From assembly GCA_000980375.1 (NCBI GenBank), contig LARD01000017.1, positions 1 through 64,000 of the forward strand: DNA of 64,000 bases, written 5' to 3'. The notes below the pieces were generated by a model, which had not been told where the DNA came from, made no database searches, and saw only the letters and a program-made list of their open reading frames with translations. This document shows positions 1 through 8,356 of the stretch, piece by piece (within the stretch, counting starts at the first letter, position 1; every line of letters starts with the position of its first letter). This DNA is from Clostridium sp. K4410.MGS-306. Its GTDB lineage: Bacteria > Cyanobacteriota > Vampirovibrionia > Gastranaerophilales > Gastranaerophilaceae. Position numbers and translations under genes: made by a program.

Positions 1-902
1 TACGTTTGCATATCCGGTGCAATTTTGTCTGTTGTGTATTTGTTCGGATACTGAAAATCATACACCGGTGCTATTTGAGACAGTTCTTTTTTCCACAGTT
101 CATAATCTTTGCGGCAGCCGTTTTTGTAAATCAAATAAAATTCGCTCACATGAGAAGGCATAGTAAATAACGTAACATCTCTACCGAGCGACTTTTGCCA
201 AATGTAAAAATCATTTAAAGCCCGGATTTTTTCCGTGTCTATCGAGTTGTTACCATAAGCAATGTTGTATTCTAGCCATGTTTTTTCAAACTCTCTTTTC
301 ATTTTTTTATTTACAAAAATATATTTTTTTCCGCTTGAATAAAACATGCGTTTTTTATTTCCGCTAAGAGTTTTTATTACTGACCAGACACTGTTTGCAG
401 ATGTTTTCAAGCATAAAAGAGCCACCCCTATTTCACTTGTTTCCAGTTTTGGATTTTTTGTGATTAAAGCCCTGTTTTTGTACTGACTTTTGTCCTCTTT
501 CAAAAATGTGCCGTAGTCAACGCCTATGTAGATATGCTTTATTTCAGGATGTACTTTTAAAGCGATATCAATTACATCAAACATCTCATAAAATAGAAGT
601 CCGCCTATTGCAATATTGTCTGCTTCTTTACCGGTGAGCTTTTTGTAATAATCTCTGTCCAGCCCCAAGTCTACCCGCGAGGTTCCAAAAAAGACCGCAT
701 CTATTTTTCTTTTGTTGATTTTTAGCCCTATTGGTTTTGTTACACGTTCTTGAATCTTTGCTTCCGGTTTGAGAAGAGTCGTTTTAAAAATTCTTTGTTG
801 AAAAATATTATACGGATTAACAAGATAATTAAGCATTACTATAAAAGCAAGAATGCTGAAAAGTGTAATCAGTAATTTTTTGTTGTAATTTTTAAAACCC
901 AC
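1..902 (-). CDS. Membrane-anchored SGNH/DltD-like protein (partial, C-terminus off left edge)
   Basis: An open minus-strand frame runs from a GTG at 902 to the window edge with no stop. There is no in-frame ATG before residue 23, so GTG is the best start; the SD is weak. Residues 8-26 form one hydrophobic anchor. Then come a basic stretch, the block FGTSRVDLGLD and NIAIGGLLFYE, an order typical of membrane-anchored SGNH-fold or DltD-like proteins (GxSR block near the fold start). A later FTMPSHVSEFY would precede the catalytic Asp-His region, which lies outside the window. The likely role is cell-surface acyl transfer or hydrolysis, but the substrate is unknown. The fold assignment is by motif only. 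Confidence 0.6.
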   Translation of the reverse strand, partial: MGFKNYNKKLLITLFSILAFIVMLNYLVNPYNIFQQRIFKTTLLKPEAKIQERVTKPIGLKINKRKIDAVFFGTSRVDLGLDRDYYKKLTGKEADNIAIGGLLFYEMFDVIDIALKVHPEIKHIYIGVDYGTFLKEDKSQYKNRALITKNPKLETSEIGVALLCLKTSANSVWSVIKTLSGNKKRMFYSSGKKYIFVNKKMKREFEKTWLEYNIAYGNNSIDTEKIRALNDFYIWQKSLGRDVTLFTMPSHVSEFYLIYKNGCRKDYELWKKELSQIAPVYDFQYPNKYTTDKIAPDMQT

Positions 903-1072
903 TATTTTTATTCCATTGATGTAACATGCTAATTTTTTGAAGATTTTTTGATATTTAACTACAATAAACAACTTAATACATGTCATGATTTATCAAGTTT
1001 GTCAAGAAAAATTGCTAAATTTCGTCATTATTTTGTAAGCCATATACCTATATCCTTATTTAGGAGGCGAAA

Positions 1073-1402
1073 ATGGATTCACTTAAAAGAAATTTCGGTT
1101 TGAGAGTCAGAGAACTAAGAAAATCCGCACATATGACACAGGAACAGCTGGCCGAGAAACTCGGCATGGATACACCAAACGTGTGCAGAATGGAGAACGG
1201 AACGCATTTTCCACAAACAAAAAACCTTGTTAAGCTGGCAGAGATATTGAATGTTGAAATAAAAGAGCTTTTTGAATATGCACACTTGCAATCCAAATCT
1301 GAACTTGTCAAAAAAATCAACAGTTTTTTAAAAACGGCAACACTTAAAGACGCAGAGCTTGTATACAAATTTATTAAAGGGCTCAAGGAATATAAAAATT
1401 AG
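1073..1402 (+). CDS. XRE-family HTH transcriptional regulator
   Basis: 109-residue protein with an XRE/Cro HTH at about residues 8-62 (LRVRELRKSAHMTQEQLAE, then NVCRMENGTHFPQ as recognition helix and turn). A short helical C-terminal tail (70-109) may dimerise. The start is fixed by a strong SD (AGGAGG) about six bases before the ATG. It stands alone between two minus-strand genes, so no target is obvious. It has no receptor or peptidase domain. The class is certain; the regulon is unknown. Confidence 0.85.
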   Translation: MDSLKRNFGLRVRELRKSAHMTQEQLAEKLGMDTPNVCRMENGTHFPQTKNLVKLAEILNVEIKELFEYAHLQSKSELVKKINSFLKTATLKDAELVYKFIKGLKEYKN

Positions 1403-1424
1403 TTTTTTAAATATTAAACAGACA

Positions 1425-1456
1425 AAAAAAAGCTGTTGAATTAGGGGTTCAACAGC
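1425..1456 (-). terminator. Rho-independent terminator of the receiver-like gene
   Basis: A perfect 9-bp stem (GCTGTTGAA / TTCAACAGC) with a 7-base loop. The T-run follows the stem only on the minus strand, so it ends the gene at 1486-1893, about 30 bases downstream of its stop. Confidence 0.8.
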
Positions 1457-1485
1457 ACAGTCTAAACAGGGATGATAAAATAAAA

Positions 1486-1893
1486 TTATAAATTTTGAAA
1501 ATTTATTGCGTTAGAAGATGTGTAAGAAACACCTCTGAAAGAACGCTCTTGCAGCAATGCCGGAAGATCGTCTACACAATTTAAGAAAGTCAAAGACTTG
1601 TCGCTCATCATTCTTAATGTTTTTTGTTCGGGTTTTGCATTTGTAATTACGGTTTGGATGGGGAAATATTCGGAGAATTCGCTTATTGTAGAAGCTATAA
1701 CATAATTGTACATGTCAGCATCTATAATAACGTAAGAGATTCCGGCAATCTCAAGATATCTTTGAGCAGATTCTGTCTCTGTTACCGAAAAAATATTTCT
1801 TTCAGAAATTCCCGCCTCAAGACATTTTTGTGTCAGCTCTGACAATGCCTGAATATCATTTTGTATTAAGAGTATTGTTGTTTTGTTTATCAT
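1486..1893 (-). CDS. Degenerate receiver-domain protein
   Basis: 135 residues with the beta-alpha pattern of a CheY-like receiver and no output domain. ILLIQND replaces the usual acidic pair (only D13 remains), YVIIDAD places a possible acceptor at D58, and TVITNAK supplies T84. The conserved Lys near the end of the fold is replaced by Asn (TFLN, N105). Loss of one acidic residue and the Lys suggests it may not switch by ordinary phosphorylation. The start has a GA-rich SD (GAGAGAAA). It is monocistronic with its own terminator. No partner kinase is adjacent. Confidence 0.6.
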   Translation of the reverse strand: MINKTTILLIQNDIQALSELTQKCLEAGISERNIFSVTETESAQRYLEIAGISYVIIDADMYNYVIASTISEFSEYFPIQTVITNAKPEQKTLRMMSDKSLTFLNCVDDLPALLQERSFRGVSYTSSNAINFQNL

Positions 1894-2053
1894 TTTCTCT
1901 CATACCTCTTACAGTGAGTATATCGATACATGAAAAATTTTCTTTACAACTAAAGTTGTAATATCCTCCAAATGATGTAGTTTAAAAAAAGTCGTCACGT
2001 GGTACATCCCGCAGGCAATAGACAAAGTCCATAGCGGTTTTTAAAATGACACT

Positions 2054-3424
2054 ATGAAAACACGAGTTGTAATAATAGGCGGTGTTGCCGCAGGACCCAA
2101 AATAATGGCAAAACTCTTGAGAACAAAAGAGTTTGAATGCCAGATAGACCTTTATACGGAAGAAGATATGATCTCATATTCCGCATGCGGGCTGCCTTAT
2201 TTTATAGAAGGGCTTATCGAAGACCCCCAAAGGCTTATTGTAAGAAGACCCGAACAGTTTGAAGAACTGGGTGCTAACATACATCTTAACAAAAGATGCA
2301 TAAAAATTATGCCTGATGAAAAGAAAATACGCATAGAAGACATAAAAACAGGTGAAATAGAAGAAGTAGAATACGACAAACTGGCAATCACCACAGGAGC
2401 AAGACCTGTTTTGCCTGCAATAAAAAATATCCACCTGCCTAACATTTTTACTGTAAGAAAACTGCAAGACGGCATTAATATAAGAAACAAAATGCGCGAC
2501 CCTGAAACAAAAAAAGCAGTAATAGTAGGCGCTGGTTATATAGGTATCGAAATGCTTGAGGCATTTTATTTAAACGGTATCGAAACGCATATGCTTGAGA
2601 TGAACGAGCATATTCTCTCAATTTTTGACCCCGAAATCAGTGATATGATTCAAGAAGAAATACTTCGCATGAGTGACGGCAAAGTAAAAATCACCACATC
2701 CGATGCTGTCATAGCGTTTGAAGGCAACGGAAAAGTAGAAAGAGTCATTACCCACAACGGCCACATAATAGAAGCTGATATGGTAATAATAGCTGTTGGC
2801 GTAACTCCTAACACTGAAATTGCCAAAGCAGCTGGAATAGAGCTTGGTGTAAGCAACGCCATCAGGGTCAACAACCGCATGCAAACCAATATCAAAGACA
2901 TCTACGCAGCAGGTGATTGTATAGAAAATTTCCACCTCGTGTCCAAAAATTATGCGTGGATACCGCTTGGCTCTTCTGCAAATAAAGAAGGACGCTGTGC
3001 TGCAATAAATATATCGGGACAGTATGACTCTTTCCCGGGGGTTCTCGGCTCTGCTGTGACAAGATATGACGGGCTCACACTATCTATGACTGGTTTGAGC
3101 GAAACAGAAGCAAGAAAATTCGGGTTTGATGTAATTTCTTCGACCATGACAAAGAAGGATAAAGCAGGATACATGCCCTCGGCAGAAAACATAACCATAA
3201 AGCTGATTGCAGACAGATGTACAAAAAAAATCCTCGGTGCCCAATCCATCGGAAGCGGCGACGCAGATAAAAGGGTAAACACCGTCGCATCTGCAATTCA
3301 GGCAGACCAGACCATTGACGAGTTTCTACACCTTGACATGACTTATGCACCGCCTTTTTCTACAGCGGTTGATCCTTTGTTATCCGCTGCGCTTGTTATC
3401 AACAACCAGCTTTTTAAACCATAA
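2054..3424 (+). CDS. FAD-dependent NAD(P)H:disulfide oxidoreductase (CoA-disulfide reductase / NADH oxidase type)
   Basis: 456 residues, the normal length for this family. VVIIGGVAAGPK at the N-terminus is the FAD dinucleotide motif (GGxAAG). ISYSACGLPYF near residue 43 carries the single redox Cys of CoA-disulfide reductases and NADH oxidases. AVIVGAGYIGIEM (about 157-169) is the NAD(P)H-binding Rossmann motif, and IYAAGDC (about 284) is the second FAD contact. The C-terminal dimerisation domain contains the usual TYAPPFS motif. It probably reduces CoA disulfide or a persulfide, or oxidises NADH with oxygen; sequence alone does not choose. It is a single gene followed by a strong terminator. 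Confidence 0.85.
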   Translation: MKTRVVIIGGVAAGPKIMAKLLRTKEFECQIDLYTEEDMISYSACGLPYFIEGLIEDPQRLIVRRPEQFEELGANIHLNKRCIKIMPDEKKIRIEDIKTGEIEEVEYDKLAITTGARPVLPAIKNIHLPNIFTVRKLQDGINIRNKMRDPETKKAVIVGAGYIGIEMLEAFYLNGIETHMLEMNEHILSIFDPEISDMIQEEILRMSDGKVKITTSDAVIAFEGNGKVERVITHNGHIIEADMVIIAVGVTPNTEIAKAAGIELGVSNAIRVNNRMQTNIKDIYAAGDCIENFHLVSKNYAWIPLGSSANKEGRCAAINISGQYDSFPGVLGSAVTRYDGLTLSMTGLSETEARKFGFDVISSTMTKKDKAGYMPSAENITIKLIADRCTKKILGAQSIGSGDADKRVNTVASAIQADQTIDEFLHLDMTYAPPFSTAVDPLLSAALVINNQLFKP

Positions 3425-3425
3425 A

Positions 3426-3456
3426 AAACAGGCTCATTAATTGAGCCTGTTTTTTA
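3426..3456 (+). terminator. Rho-independent terminator
   Basis: An 11-bp perfect stem AAACAGGCTCA / TGAGCCTGTTT with a 5-base loop and a T-run, starting just after the oxidoreductase stop. Confidence 0.95.
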
Positions 3457-3561
3457 TTTCCCCAAATCTAATTGCATTGCCTAAATGATATTTTGCTTTA
3501 TATTTTCTCTATTAGTCTGTCAGCCTTTGTTTCAATTTCCCCAAATCGAATAGCTTTGCCT
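3456..3561. repeat. Imperfect 27-bp direct repeat (two copies)
   Basis: Copies at 3456-3482 and 3535-3561 both begin ATTTCCCCAAATC and end TTGCCT, with about three mismatches and a 79-base period. They lie between the terminator and the RHH gene. No coding potential is seen in this stretch. Origin unknown; possibly a local duplication. Confidence 0.6.
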
Positions 3562-3572
3562 CTTTATGTTGA

Positions 3573-3761
3573 TTAGTCCAGTAATGCTTCTAAGATATTT
3601 GCATTTTTTGTAGCCAGTGAGTTTTCTCTTACTTTTTGTTTGTGAATATATGTTCTGAGTGCTTCTCTGATAAGTTCGCTTCTTGTACGATTTTCTACTT
3701 CTGCAACTCCATCAATTTTGTTTAAAAATTCTTCGGGCATTGAAATTAAAACTCTTGCCAT
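3573..3761 (-). CDS. Ribbon-helix-helix (CopG/MetJ-type) DNA-binding protein
   Basis: 62 residues. MARVLISMPEEFLNKID forms the beta-strand and first helix, and NRTRSELIREALRTYI the second helix, the classic RHH layout (RSELIREAL). The short C-terminal extension (KQKVRENSL...) resembles the toxin-binding tail of RHH antitoxins, but no toxin gene is adjacent, so it is either a plain regulator or an orphan antitoxin. A long perfect inverted repeat lies about 80 bp upstream and could be its operator. Confidence 0.8.
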   Translation of the reverse strand: MARVLISMPEEFLNKIDGVAEVENRTRSELIREALRTYIHKQKVRENSLATKNANILEALLD

Positions 3762-3842
3762 AGTTGATTCCTCCAGTTATAAATCTTGTAATCTCTTTTG
3801 TGGTTTGTGTTTGGAAGTTTTGTTCCTTACTCTTATATAAAG

Positions 3843-3884
3843 TATTTTTTAGATAATTAATTGCTAAAACTTATCTAAAAAATA
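3843..3884 (-). promoter_or_regulatory. 14-bp perfect inverted repeat upstream of the RHH gene
   Basis: Arms TATTTTTTAGATAA (3843-3856) and TTATCTAAAAAATA (3871-3884) are perfect complements with a 14-base spacer. The core half-site TTAGATA recurs in an inverted repeat at 20538-20569. It is a plausible autoregulatory operator. A hairpin role is less likely because no start or T-run is adjacent. Confidence 0.5.
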
Positions 3885-3897
3885 TATACAAATTCCC

Positions 3898-3919
3898 AAA
3901 ACCCTTGATTCTCAAGGGC
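3898..3919 (-). terminator. Weak terminator downstream of murT
   Basis: A 7-bp stem CCCTTGA / TCAAGGG with a 3-base loop, followed on the minus strand by TTTTGGG, 30 bases after the murT stop. The short T-run makes it weak. Confidence 0.55.
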
Positions 3920-3950
3920 TATATTGCTTTACAAAACTTAACAAAACAGA

Positions 3951-5309
3951 TTATTTTCTGGCAAACTTCTGCATTTCCAACAGCGCAGTGTAAGTTGGCA
4001 TAACAAGAAGCTGTTCGCCCTGTTCAATACTGTCAAGGCAATAGTAAAAAGCTTCTTTAATATTGTTTTTTACCTCAATTTTTGAAGCGTCAAACCCCGC
4101 ATATTTCAGCCTGACAGCCATGTCATAAGCGCGCACCCCGCTTACAACAATATCGTGAGGATAGTCTTTGAGCATCTCAAAATCCGCATCCCACAGCCAT
4201 GACACATCTCTGCCGTCTGCGTAATTGTCGTTGATAATTATCAAAAGCTTTGCACATGTGCTGCTGTTAACGGTTCTCAAGACTTCTGACGCGCCTGTGG
4301 GGTTTTTTATCAGCTGCACAAGCACGTTTTTGCCTTTTACATTAAACTTTTCCGCACGGCCAAAAATCGATTTGTACGTATCAAGCCCCTTTTGGATTAT
4401 ATCCGGCGAAATTTTAAGCTCGAGCGCTGCACTTATTGCGGCAAGTGCGTTATAAGCATTGTACAGCCCCACAAGGTTTGTTTTAAAACAGAGCTCTTTC
4501 TCCTGATTATCCTGTTTAAATTTGAGATAAATTTCTGAAAAGTCATCATAAATAACCGCATAACCTTTATAATCAGGCTCCGGTCTTGTTTTTTTGCATT
4601 CAGGGCAGCAATACCGGCCTATATGTGCGTAATATCTTTTTTCATAGAACAAATCAGACCCGCACGGGCAATACACAGCCTCTGCAGGAGCCTGAGATTC
4701 CTGTATGGAATTTTTGTAGGTAATATTATCAAACCCGAAATAAATCCTTTTGTTATCTTTGCCAAGCTCTAAGAGCATGGGGTCATCAGCGTTGATAAAA
4801 AGCTTTAGCTGTGGATTTTTTGTTACAGCTTCTTGAATTTTTTTTGCTGTAGTATCAAGTTCTCCGTATCTGTCGAGCTGGTCTCTAAAAAGGTTTGTCA
4901 CAAGCAGATAATCAGCTTTTAGATAATCATAAAGCTTTGTCAAATAAGCCTCATCGCTTTCCAAAACAGCATAATCAAAGCTTGAAAACGGTTTATAATT
5001 CACAGCGAGCGAGCTGGCAATGCCGGAGAGCATGTTTGCGCCTTTTTCATTGTGCAGCACAGTGTTGTCGCTCATTTTTAAAATATGAGCCAAAAGCCCT
5101 GATGTGGTAGTTTTTCCGTTAGTGCCGGTGACTGTCACAATGTCTTTTTTACAATATTTAGACAAAAAAGATAAAAAGTTGCTCGAAATTTTTAATGCAA
5201 CCACACCCGGCAATGATGTACCCGCGCTTTTAAAAAGATGCAGACCGTGATTTATCATTTTTGCACCAAAAAGTGCGCCGTAAAAACTTATTTTTTCCAT
5301 CATGTTCAT
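3951..5309 (-). CDS. murT: Mur-ligase-family lipid II isoglutaminyl synthase subunit MurT
   Basis: 452 residues. A Mur ligase central domain with the P-loop VTGTNGKTTTS (about residues 60-70) and the family's KxxNP-type adenylation region is followed by a C-terminal DUF1727-type domain. The four-Cys zinc ribbon (CPCG near 214, then CCPEC near 233) is diagnostic of MurT. In the known MurT-GatD complex, MurT activates the D-Glu carboxylate of lipid II and GatD supplies ammonia for amidation. No gatD lies next to it here, which is unusual. Two starts are possible (M1 or M3); M1 lies seven bases after a TATAAT. It diverges from folC with only 28 bp between. Confidence 0.85.
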   Translation of the reverse strand: MNMMEKISFYGALFGAKMINHGLHLFKSAGTSLPGVVALKISSNFLSFLSKYCKKDIVTVTGTNGKTTTSGLLAHILKMSDNTVLHNEKGANMLSGIASSLAVNYKPFSSFDYAVLESDEAYLTKLYDYLKADYLLVTNLFRDQLDRYGELDTTAKKIQEAVTKNPQLKLFINADDPMLLELGKDNKRIYFGFDNITYKNSIQESQAPAEAVYCPCGSDLFYEKRYYAHIGRYCCPECKKTRPEPDYKGYAVIYDDFSEIYLKFKQDNQEKELCFKTNLVGLYNAYNALAAISAALELKISPDIIQKGLDTYKSIFGRAEKFNVKGKNVLVQLIKNPTGASEVLRTVNSSTCAKLLIIINDNYADGRDVSWLWDADFEMLKDYPHDIVVSGVRAYDMAVRLKYAGFDASKIEVKNNIKEAFYYCLDSIEQGEQLLVMPTYTALLEMQKFARK

Positions 5310-5337
5310 ATGAATGATTATATCGTAAAATTATATT
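5310..5337. promoter_or_regulatory. Divergent murT/folC promoter, both apparently leaderless
   Basis: This 28-bp gap holds TATAAT for murT on the minus strand (5322-5317, seven bases before its ATG) and TAAAAT for folC on the plus strand (5326-5331, six bases before its ATG). Neither gene has an SD. The -35 regions must lie inside the opposite gene and are weak. The two polymerases could not occupy this gap together. Confidence 0.65.
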
Positions 5338-6624
5338 ATGGAGAATGAAAACTATCTTAATGCAATAAACCTGATAACCTCAAGAGAAAAATTCCACATC
5401 TGCCTCGGGCTTGATAGGATTTCAAAAATGCTTGAGCTTCTTGGCAATCCTCAAGACAGGCTGAATATTATACACGTTGCAGGCACAAACGGAAAAGGCT
5501 CTGTTTGCGCAATACTTTCTTCAATATTAACTGCAGCGGGTTTTAAAACAGGGCTGTACACAAGCCCGCACATCACAGAATACACTGAACGCATAAAAAT
5601 AAATAACAGAGATATTTCAAAAACCGATTTTGCATACCTTATTACAGATATCAGTGCTATAGCCTCAGAGCATGATATCTATCTTACAGAGTTTGAAATT
5701 CTGACTGCTGCTGCGTACAAATATTTTGCATACAAAGAAACTGACATCTGCATAATAGAAACAGGACTGGGCGGACGGCTGGATGCAACTTCTGCCATTA
5801 GCACAAATCTGCTTTCTGTTATTACATCAATAAGCCTTGACCACACAGACAGACTGGGTGATACGATTGAAAAAATTGCATATGAAAAAGCAGGAATAAT
5901 AAAAAGCAATGCACCGGTTTTGATAAGTGGTGAAAATAAAGGTTTTCATACAATAGAACAAATCGCAAAAGAAAAAAACAGCCCTGTTTTGACCCCGCAA
6001 AACAGTGTGGAGCTGTGTTTTGAAAACGGAAAAAATTACGCTGTTGTCCACAACAAAAAATATACCTTCAATCTTCTGGGGTTGTGGCAAAAAGAAAATT
6101 TAGAGCTTGCGCTCGGTGCGATAGACTATTTAAAAAATGCAAAATACGGACACTGTTTTGACATACCTGATTCCGCAGTGCAAAAAGGGCTTGAGACAGT
6201 AAACTGGATTTGCCGTATGCAGTATATTCCAAAGTACAACATTCTTATTGACGGCACGCACAACCCTGACGGGGCAAGAGTTTTGAGACAGAGCCTTGAT
6301 TATTACTTCCCTGACAAAAAAAGAGTGTGGGTTTACGGCTCTTTGACAACAAAAGATTACAAAACAGTTATGCAAACTCTTTTCAATCGTCAGGACGAAG
6401 TATACTTTTACGATTTTGACTACCCAAATGCGGTTTCTTTTAAAGAATTACAAAACAACACAGACGCTATATGCAGCCCCATAGGCCTAAGAGAGCTGGA
6501 GTACCTCTCACAGGAGAACAAACAGGCACTTATTATTATTTCGGGCTCATTCTATATGATAGGACAGATATTAAAAAAGAGTAATTTTTTACAAAATATA
6601 GCCGAGTCGGTTAATATCTATTAA
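5338..6624 (+). CDS. folC: Folylpolyglutamate synthase / dihydrofolate synthase
   Basis: 428 residues, normal for FolC. The P-loop VAGTNGKGSVCAIL (about 48-61) is the FolC form of the Mur-ligase ATP site. It is followed by YTSPHITEYTERIKIN and IIETGLGGRLDATS, both characteristic. The C-terminal domain has DGTHNPDGARVL. It adds glutamate to (dihydro)folates in the cytosol. It diverges from murT, another Mur-ligase-fold enzyme, but sequence motifs show they are different families. The start ATG is six bases after a -10 box with no SD. Confidence 0.92.
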   Translation: MENENYLNAINLITSREKFHICLGLDRISKMLELLGNPQDRLNIIHVAGTNGKGSVCAILSSILTAAGFKTGLYTSPHITEYTERIKINNRDISKTDFAYLITDISAIASEHDIYLTEFEILTAAAYKYFAYKETDICIIETGLGGRLDATSAISTNLLSVITSISLDHTDRLGDTIEKIAYEKAGIIKSNAPVLISGENKGFHTIEQIAKEKNSPVLTPQNSVELCFENGKNYAVVHNKKYTFNLLGLWQKENLELALGAIDYLKNAKYGHCFDIPDSAVQKGLETVNWICRMQYIPKYNILIDGTHNPDGARVLRQSLDYYFPDKKRVWVYGSLTTKDYKTVMQTLFNRQDEVYFYDFDYPNAVSFKELQNNTDAICSPIGLRELEYLSQENKQALIIISGSFYMIGQILKKSNFLQNIAESVNIY

Positions 6625-6696
6625 TTCCATATTCACAGATAATGACATGCAATCGGGAAAACATGTTACTGCATAAAAGTGAAAGGAAAGACTATC

Positions 6697-7383
6697 ATGC
6701 TTACTACAGTAGAAGAAAGTACAGATTTAATTAATGTGGTTATTGTTGAAGACTACAAACTAACAAGAGTAGGTCTGCGTTCAACAATAAATGAATTTGA
6801 AAATATTTCCGTAATCGGAGAAGCTGAAGATGCAATCAAAGGTCTTGAAATTATTAAAAAGGAAAAACCGCATGTAGTTTTGATGGATCTTGGTTTGCCT
6901 GAAATGAACGGTATTGAAGCAACACAAAAGGTTAAAGAAATTTCTCCCGATACAAAAGTTATAATCCTGACTTCACACGACAGAGAAGAAGAAGTACTGG
7001 CAGCACTGGGTTCCGGTGCATCAGCTTATTGCCTCAAAGATATTGACCCAAAGACTCTGGCATCAGTAATCAAAAACGTTTCCAAAGGCGCTTGCTGGCT
7101 TGATTCTGCCGTTGCACAGGTTGCTTTAAATCTTTTCCCGAAACCTGAAAATACCGACCTGCAGCACGGTTCAGAAGTATCTGATGCAAGAGCACAGCTT
7201 ACTGAAAGAGAATTTGAAGTTTTAAGACTCCTCGTTAAAGGCAAAAGCAACACTGAAATAGCAAAAGAGTTAATTGTCTCAGTGCACACGGCCAAAGCTC
7301 ATGTATGCAGTATTTTACAAAAATTATGCGTAGATGACCGTGTACAGGCAGCCGTAAAAGCGATAAAAGAAAACATAATCTAA
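6697..7383 (+). CDS. NarL/LuxR-family response regulator
   Basis: 228 residues from the ATG at 6697, which has the SD AAAGGAAAG; a GTG at 6679 overlaps that SD and is rejected. The receiver has VVIVEDYKL (acidic pocket), VVLMDLGLPEMNG (acceptor Asp about 64), ILTSH (Thr) and a Lys in YCLKDID. A GerE-type HTH fills about 160-228 (LTEREFEVLRLLVKGKSNTEI, then VHTAKAHV). It binds DNA as a phospho-dimer. No kinase is cotranscribed; the histidine kinase at 9385-10992 lies nearby on the other strand and is a possible partner. Confidence 0.9.
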   Translation: MLTTVEESTDLINVVIVEDYKLTRVGLRSTINEFENISVIGEAEDAIKGLEIIKKEKPHVVLMDLGLPEMNGIEATQKVKEISPDTKVIILTSHDREEEVLAALGSGASAYCLKDIDPKTLASVIKNVSKGACWLDSAVAQVALNLFPKPENTDLQHGSEVSDARAQLTEREFEVLRLLVKGKSNTEIAKELIVSVHTAKAHVCSILQKLCVDDRVQAAVKAIKENII

Positions 7384-7388
7384 AACAA

Positions 7389-7425
7389 AAACGGGGTCTT
7401 AAATAAAATAGACCCCGTTTTTTTA
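7389..7425. terminator. Bidirectional terminator between convergent regulators
   Basis: A perfect 10-bp stem AACGGGGTCT / AGACCCCGTT with loop TAAATAAAAT. T-runs on both sides let it serve the LuxR-type gene and the receiver gene. The plus T-run overlaps the receiver gene's stop codon. Confidence 0.92.
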
Positions 7426-8049
7426 ATTTTTTTCACAGTAATCAATAAGTTCCTGCTGCCAGTCTTCAACCTTTTCTATGTAAAAATCCGCACCTTTTTT
7501 CATGCAAAGCTGACGGTGCTCGCGTTTGGATGAAGCTGTCATAACCCCTATAACTGTCTGGCAGTCATTCATTTTAGAAAGTTTAACAAGCTCGTCTAAA
7601 AGCAAGAAACCTTCTCTGTCAGTTGGGATAAACAGGTCCATTATTACCAGTTTGAACATCTGTTTTTTGTATTTTGTAATGGCATCATAAATCTCTTTGG
7701 CAATAGTAACATCATAGCCGAGATTCCTGAACATAACGCCCAGCTGATAAGTGATTACGCCAAGGTCATCAACAATCAATACTGCTTTTTCATTAGCAAT
7801 TTCTTCCTGCATTTCATCTGCGGTTTGGATATTGTCTGATTTCCTTGCCTTTGGAGCAGAAGCCTCTTGTAGAGCTTCTGTCTTGATTTTTTCCATCTTG
7901 CGTTTGATATCAAGAATCAAATCTTTTAACAAATCAACATTGATACCTTTCTCTCCGGGCGGAATTTTGCCTACGAGCCCGTATAGAGATTCCAAAAATT
8001 CTGTATCTACCTCAATTGTACGTTTTGCGCTTTGATTTTCTTCACTCAT
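7423..8049 (-). CDS. Receiver-domain protein with N-terminal helical extension
   Basis: 208 residues. Residues 1-85 are charged and helical with no known domain. A receiver follows: VLIVDDLG (D94, D95), LVIMDLF (acceptor D138), VMTASSK (T171) and FYIEKVED (K193), so all phosphorylation residues are present. There is no output domain, so it probably acts by protein contact, as CheY-like or scaffold proteins do. It is the last gene of the minus-strand run that starts at flhA, 48 bp after the small gene. Confidence 0.8.
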   Translation of the reverse strand: MSEENQSAKRTIEVDTEFLESLYGLVGKIPPGEKGINVDLLKDLILDIKRKMEKIKTEALQEASAPKARKSDNIQTADEMQEEIANEKAVLIVDDLGVITYQLGVMFRNLGYDVTIAKEIYDAITKYKKQMFKLVIMDLFIPTDREGFLLLDELVKLSKMNDCQTVIGVMTASSKREHRQLCMKKGADFYIEKVEDWQQELIDYCEKN

Positions 8050-8097
8050 ACTTCGTCTTATCTTTTTACTACTTATTAATATAATAATAAAGGTATT

Positions 8098-8286
8098 TTA
8101 GAAAAATTGCCACCATTTTTTTTGTTTTTCACGTTTTCTTAGACAATCCAGATGGTTTTTTAAAATTTTTTGCAGCTGCACATCGCTAAGAGCAAAATGT
8201 CTTTGCAAATCTTGCAAATATCTGCCCACATATTTTTCAGCAGTTTTTATATTCGTATCTTTTTTGTTCAAAAGGTTTTCGTGCAT
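8098..8286 (-). CDS. Small hypothetical protein, 62 residues
   Basis: Basic, mostly helical, ending in KKWWQFF. The middle (YLQDLQRHFALSDVQLQKIL) looks amphipathic. An SD-like AAGGAG lies just before the ATG, which supports a real gene. It lies between the HD-GYP regulator and the receiver protein in the same direction. No family recognised. Confidence 0.6.
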   Translation of the reverse strand: MHENLLNKKDTNIKTAEKYVGRYLQDLQRHFALSDVQLQKILKNHLDCLRKREKQKKWWQFF

Positions 8287-8356
8287 TTTTGCTCCTTCAA
8301 TTTAATAATATAAAGAAGCAAGCTTAAAAACATTGTCAAAAAGAGCAATTATTTGA

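Noticed and set aside
3573-3761. RHH protein as part of a type II toxin-antitoxin pair
   Set aside because: No RelE/ParE/PIN/MazF-like frame lies on either side, so only the regulator can be supported.
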